Both the position numbers and the translations under genes were made by a program. DNA of 64,000 nucleotides from Streptomyces sp. NBC_01485. Its GTDB lineage: Bacteria; Actinomycetota; Actinomycetes; Streptomycetales; Streptomycetaceae. The stretch is taken from positions 2,852,001-2,916,000 of the forward strand of contig NZ_CP109435.1 in NCBI RefSeq assembly GCF_036227125.1. Direction: 5' to 3'. The notes under the pieces are model-generated. The model was not told where the DNA came from and did no database searches. It was given only the letters and a program-made list of their open reading frames with translations. Positions 63,939 through 64,000 of the stretch are shown here, one piece after another (position 1 is the first letter of the stretch; each line of letters opens with the position of its first letter).

Positions 63939-64000
63939 CGCACGCCTTCCTGATGATCGGGACCAGACGGGCCGGAATCCTGATCACGGTCTCGCCGGGC
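63913..64000 (-). CDS. Partial CDS at right edge, upstream gene of the DUF6879 operon
   Basis: The minus-strand frame is open from the window edge and reads PGETVIRIPARLVPIIRKAC then DELDPGVR, ending at TGA 63913-63915. It overlaps the DUF6879 start by 26 bp, so it belongs to the same operon. Only 28 residues are visible; the family cannot be named. Confidence 0.5.
   Translation of the reverse strand, partial: PGETVIRIPARLVPIIRKACDELDPGVR

Overview
The window is chromosomal DNA of a Streptomyces or a very close relative. The evidence is very high G+C (strong G/C bias at third codon positions), many GTG starts and ATGA stop/start overlaps, and families typical of the genus: a SAV_2336-type giant protein, a SARP-like regulator, a SpoIIE/GAF/PAS phosphatase, DUF5753-type XRE regulators, an Mbl-like actin, and a MatB-type malonyl-CoA synthetase. 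No tRNA, rRNA or CRISPR array was seen.

Layout. 1-1.0 kb: cut-off IS607-type element (TnpA C-terminus plus an internally deleted tnpB). 1.2-4.2 kb: malonate operon (matB plus a fused AccD/AccA-like carboxyltransferase). 4.36-11.6 kb: a four-gene trypsin-MoxR-vWA type conflict operon, ending in a 1345-aa multidomain protein and followed by an Mbl/MreB-like actin. 13.1-17.1 kb: secreted GH5 hydrolase behind two LacI-type operators, LLM oxidoreductase, FAD monooxygenase. 17.2-25.6 kb: mixed accessory genes (discoidin-like protein, membrane protein with a wHTH regulator, DUF4365 nuclease-like protein, truncated SARP, amidohydrolase with APC permease and TetR).

25.8-38.5 kb is a fructoside island. 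It holds a CUT1 sugar ABC system without an ATPase gene, with a LacI gene and a divergent GH32-like hydrolase. Next come remnants of a LacI and of a GH32 gene, then a PfkB sugar kinase divergent from a CUT2 fructose-type ABC system (binding protein, permease, ATPase) and its own LacI. A shared palindrome TGTCAWCGATGACA ties the kinase, the CUT2 operon and the dead GH32 gene together. 38.6-44.3 kb: SpoIIE-type phosphatase, two RibD/DHFR-like proteins, an Imm51-like orphan, and decayed IS5 and MMPL fragments.

44.5-56.2 kb is a formate/purine/molybdenum region: NAD-formate dehydrogenase with LysR, a MerR-HTH/Mop molybdate-binding regulator, PucR divergent from xanthine dehydrogenase genes (FAD subunit; fused FeS and Mo subunits), M24 peptidase, MoeA, a Mop remnant, and a sulfite-oxidase-like molybdoprotein. 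57-62.5 kb is a decayed, rearranged zone: NCS2 permease remnant, ADP-ribosylglycohydrolase, broken IS5 transposase, IS110-like scrap, and an orphan RHS tip carrying an apparent ADP-ribosyltransferase toxin with a likely immunity gene. The right edge holds a DUF6879/XRE-DUF5753 pair.

The most interesting parts are the 4.36-11.6 kb conflict operon and the 60.2-62.4 kb RHS tip. The newly read LacI operator family and the regulatory palindromes overlapping the start codon at 19.06 kb come next. All calls rest on reading the sequence; no database search was run.
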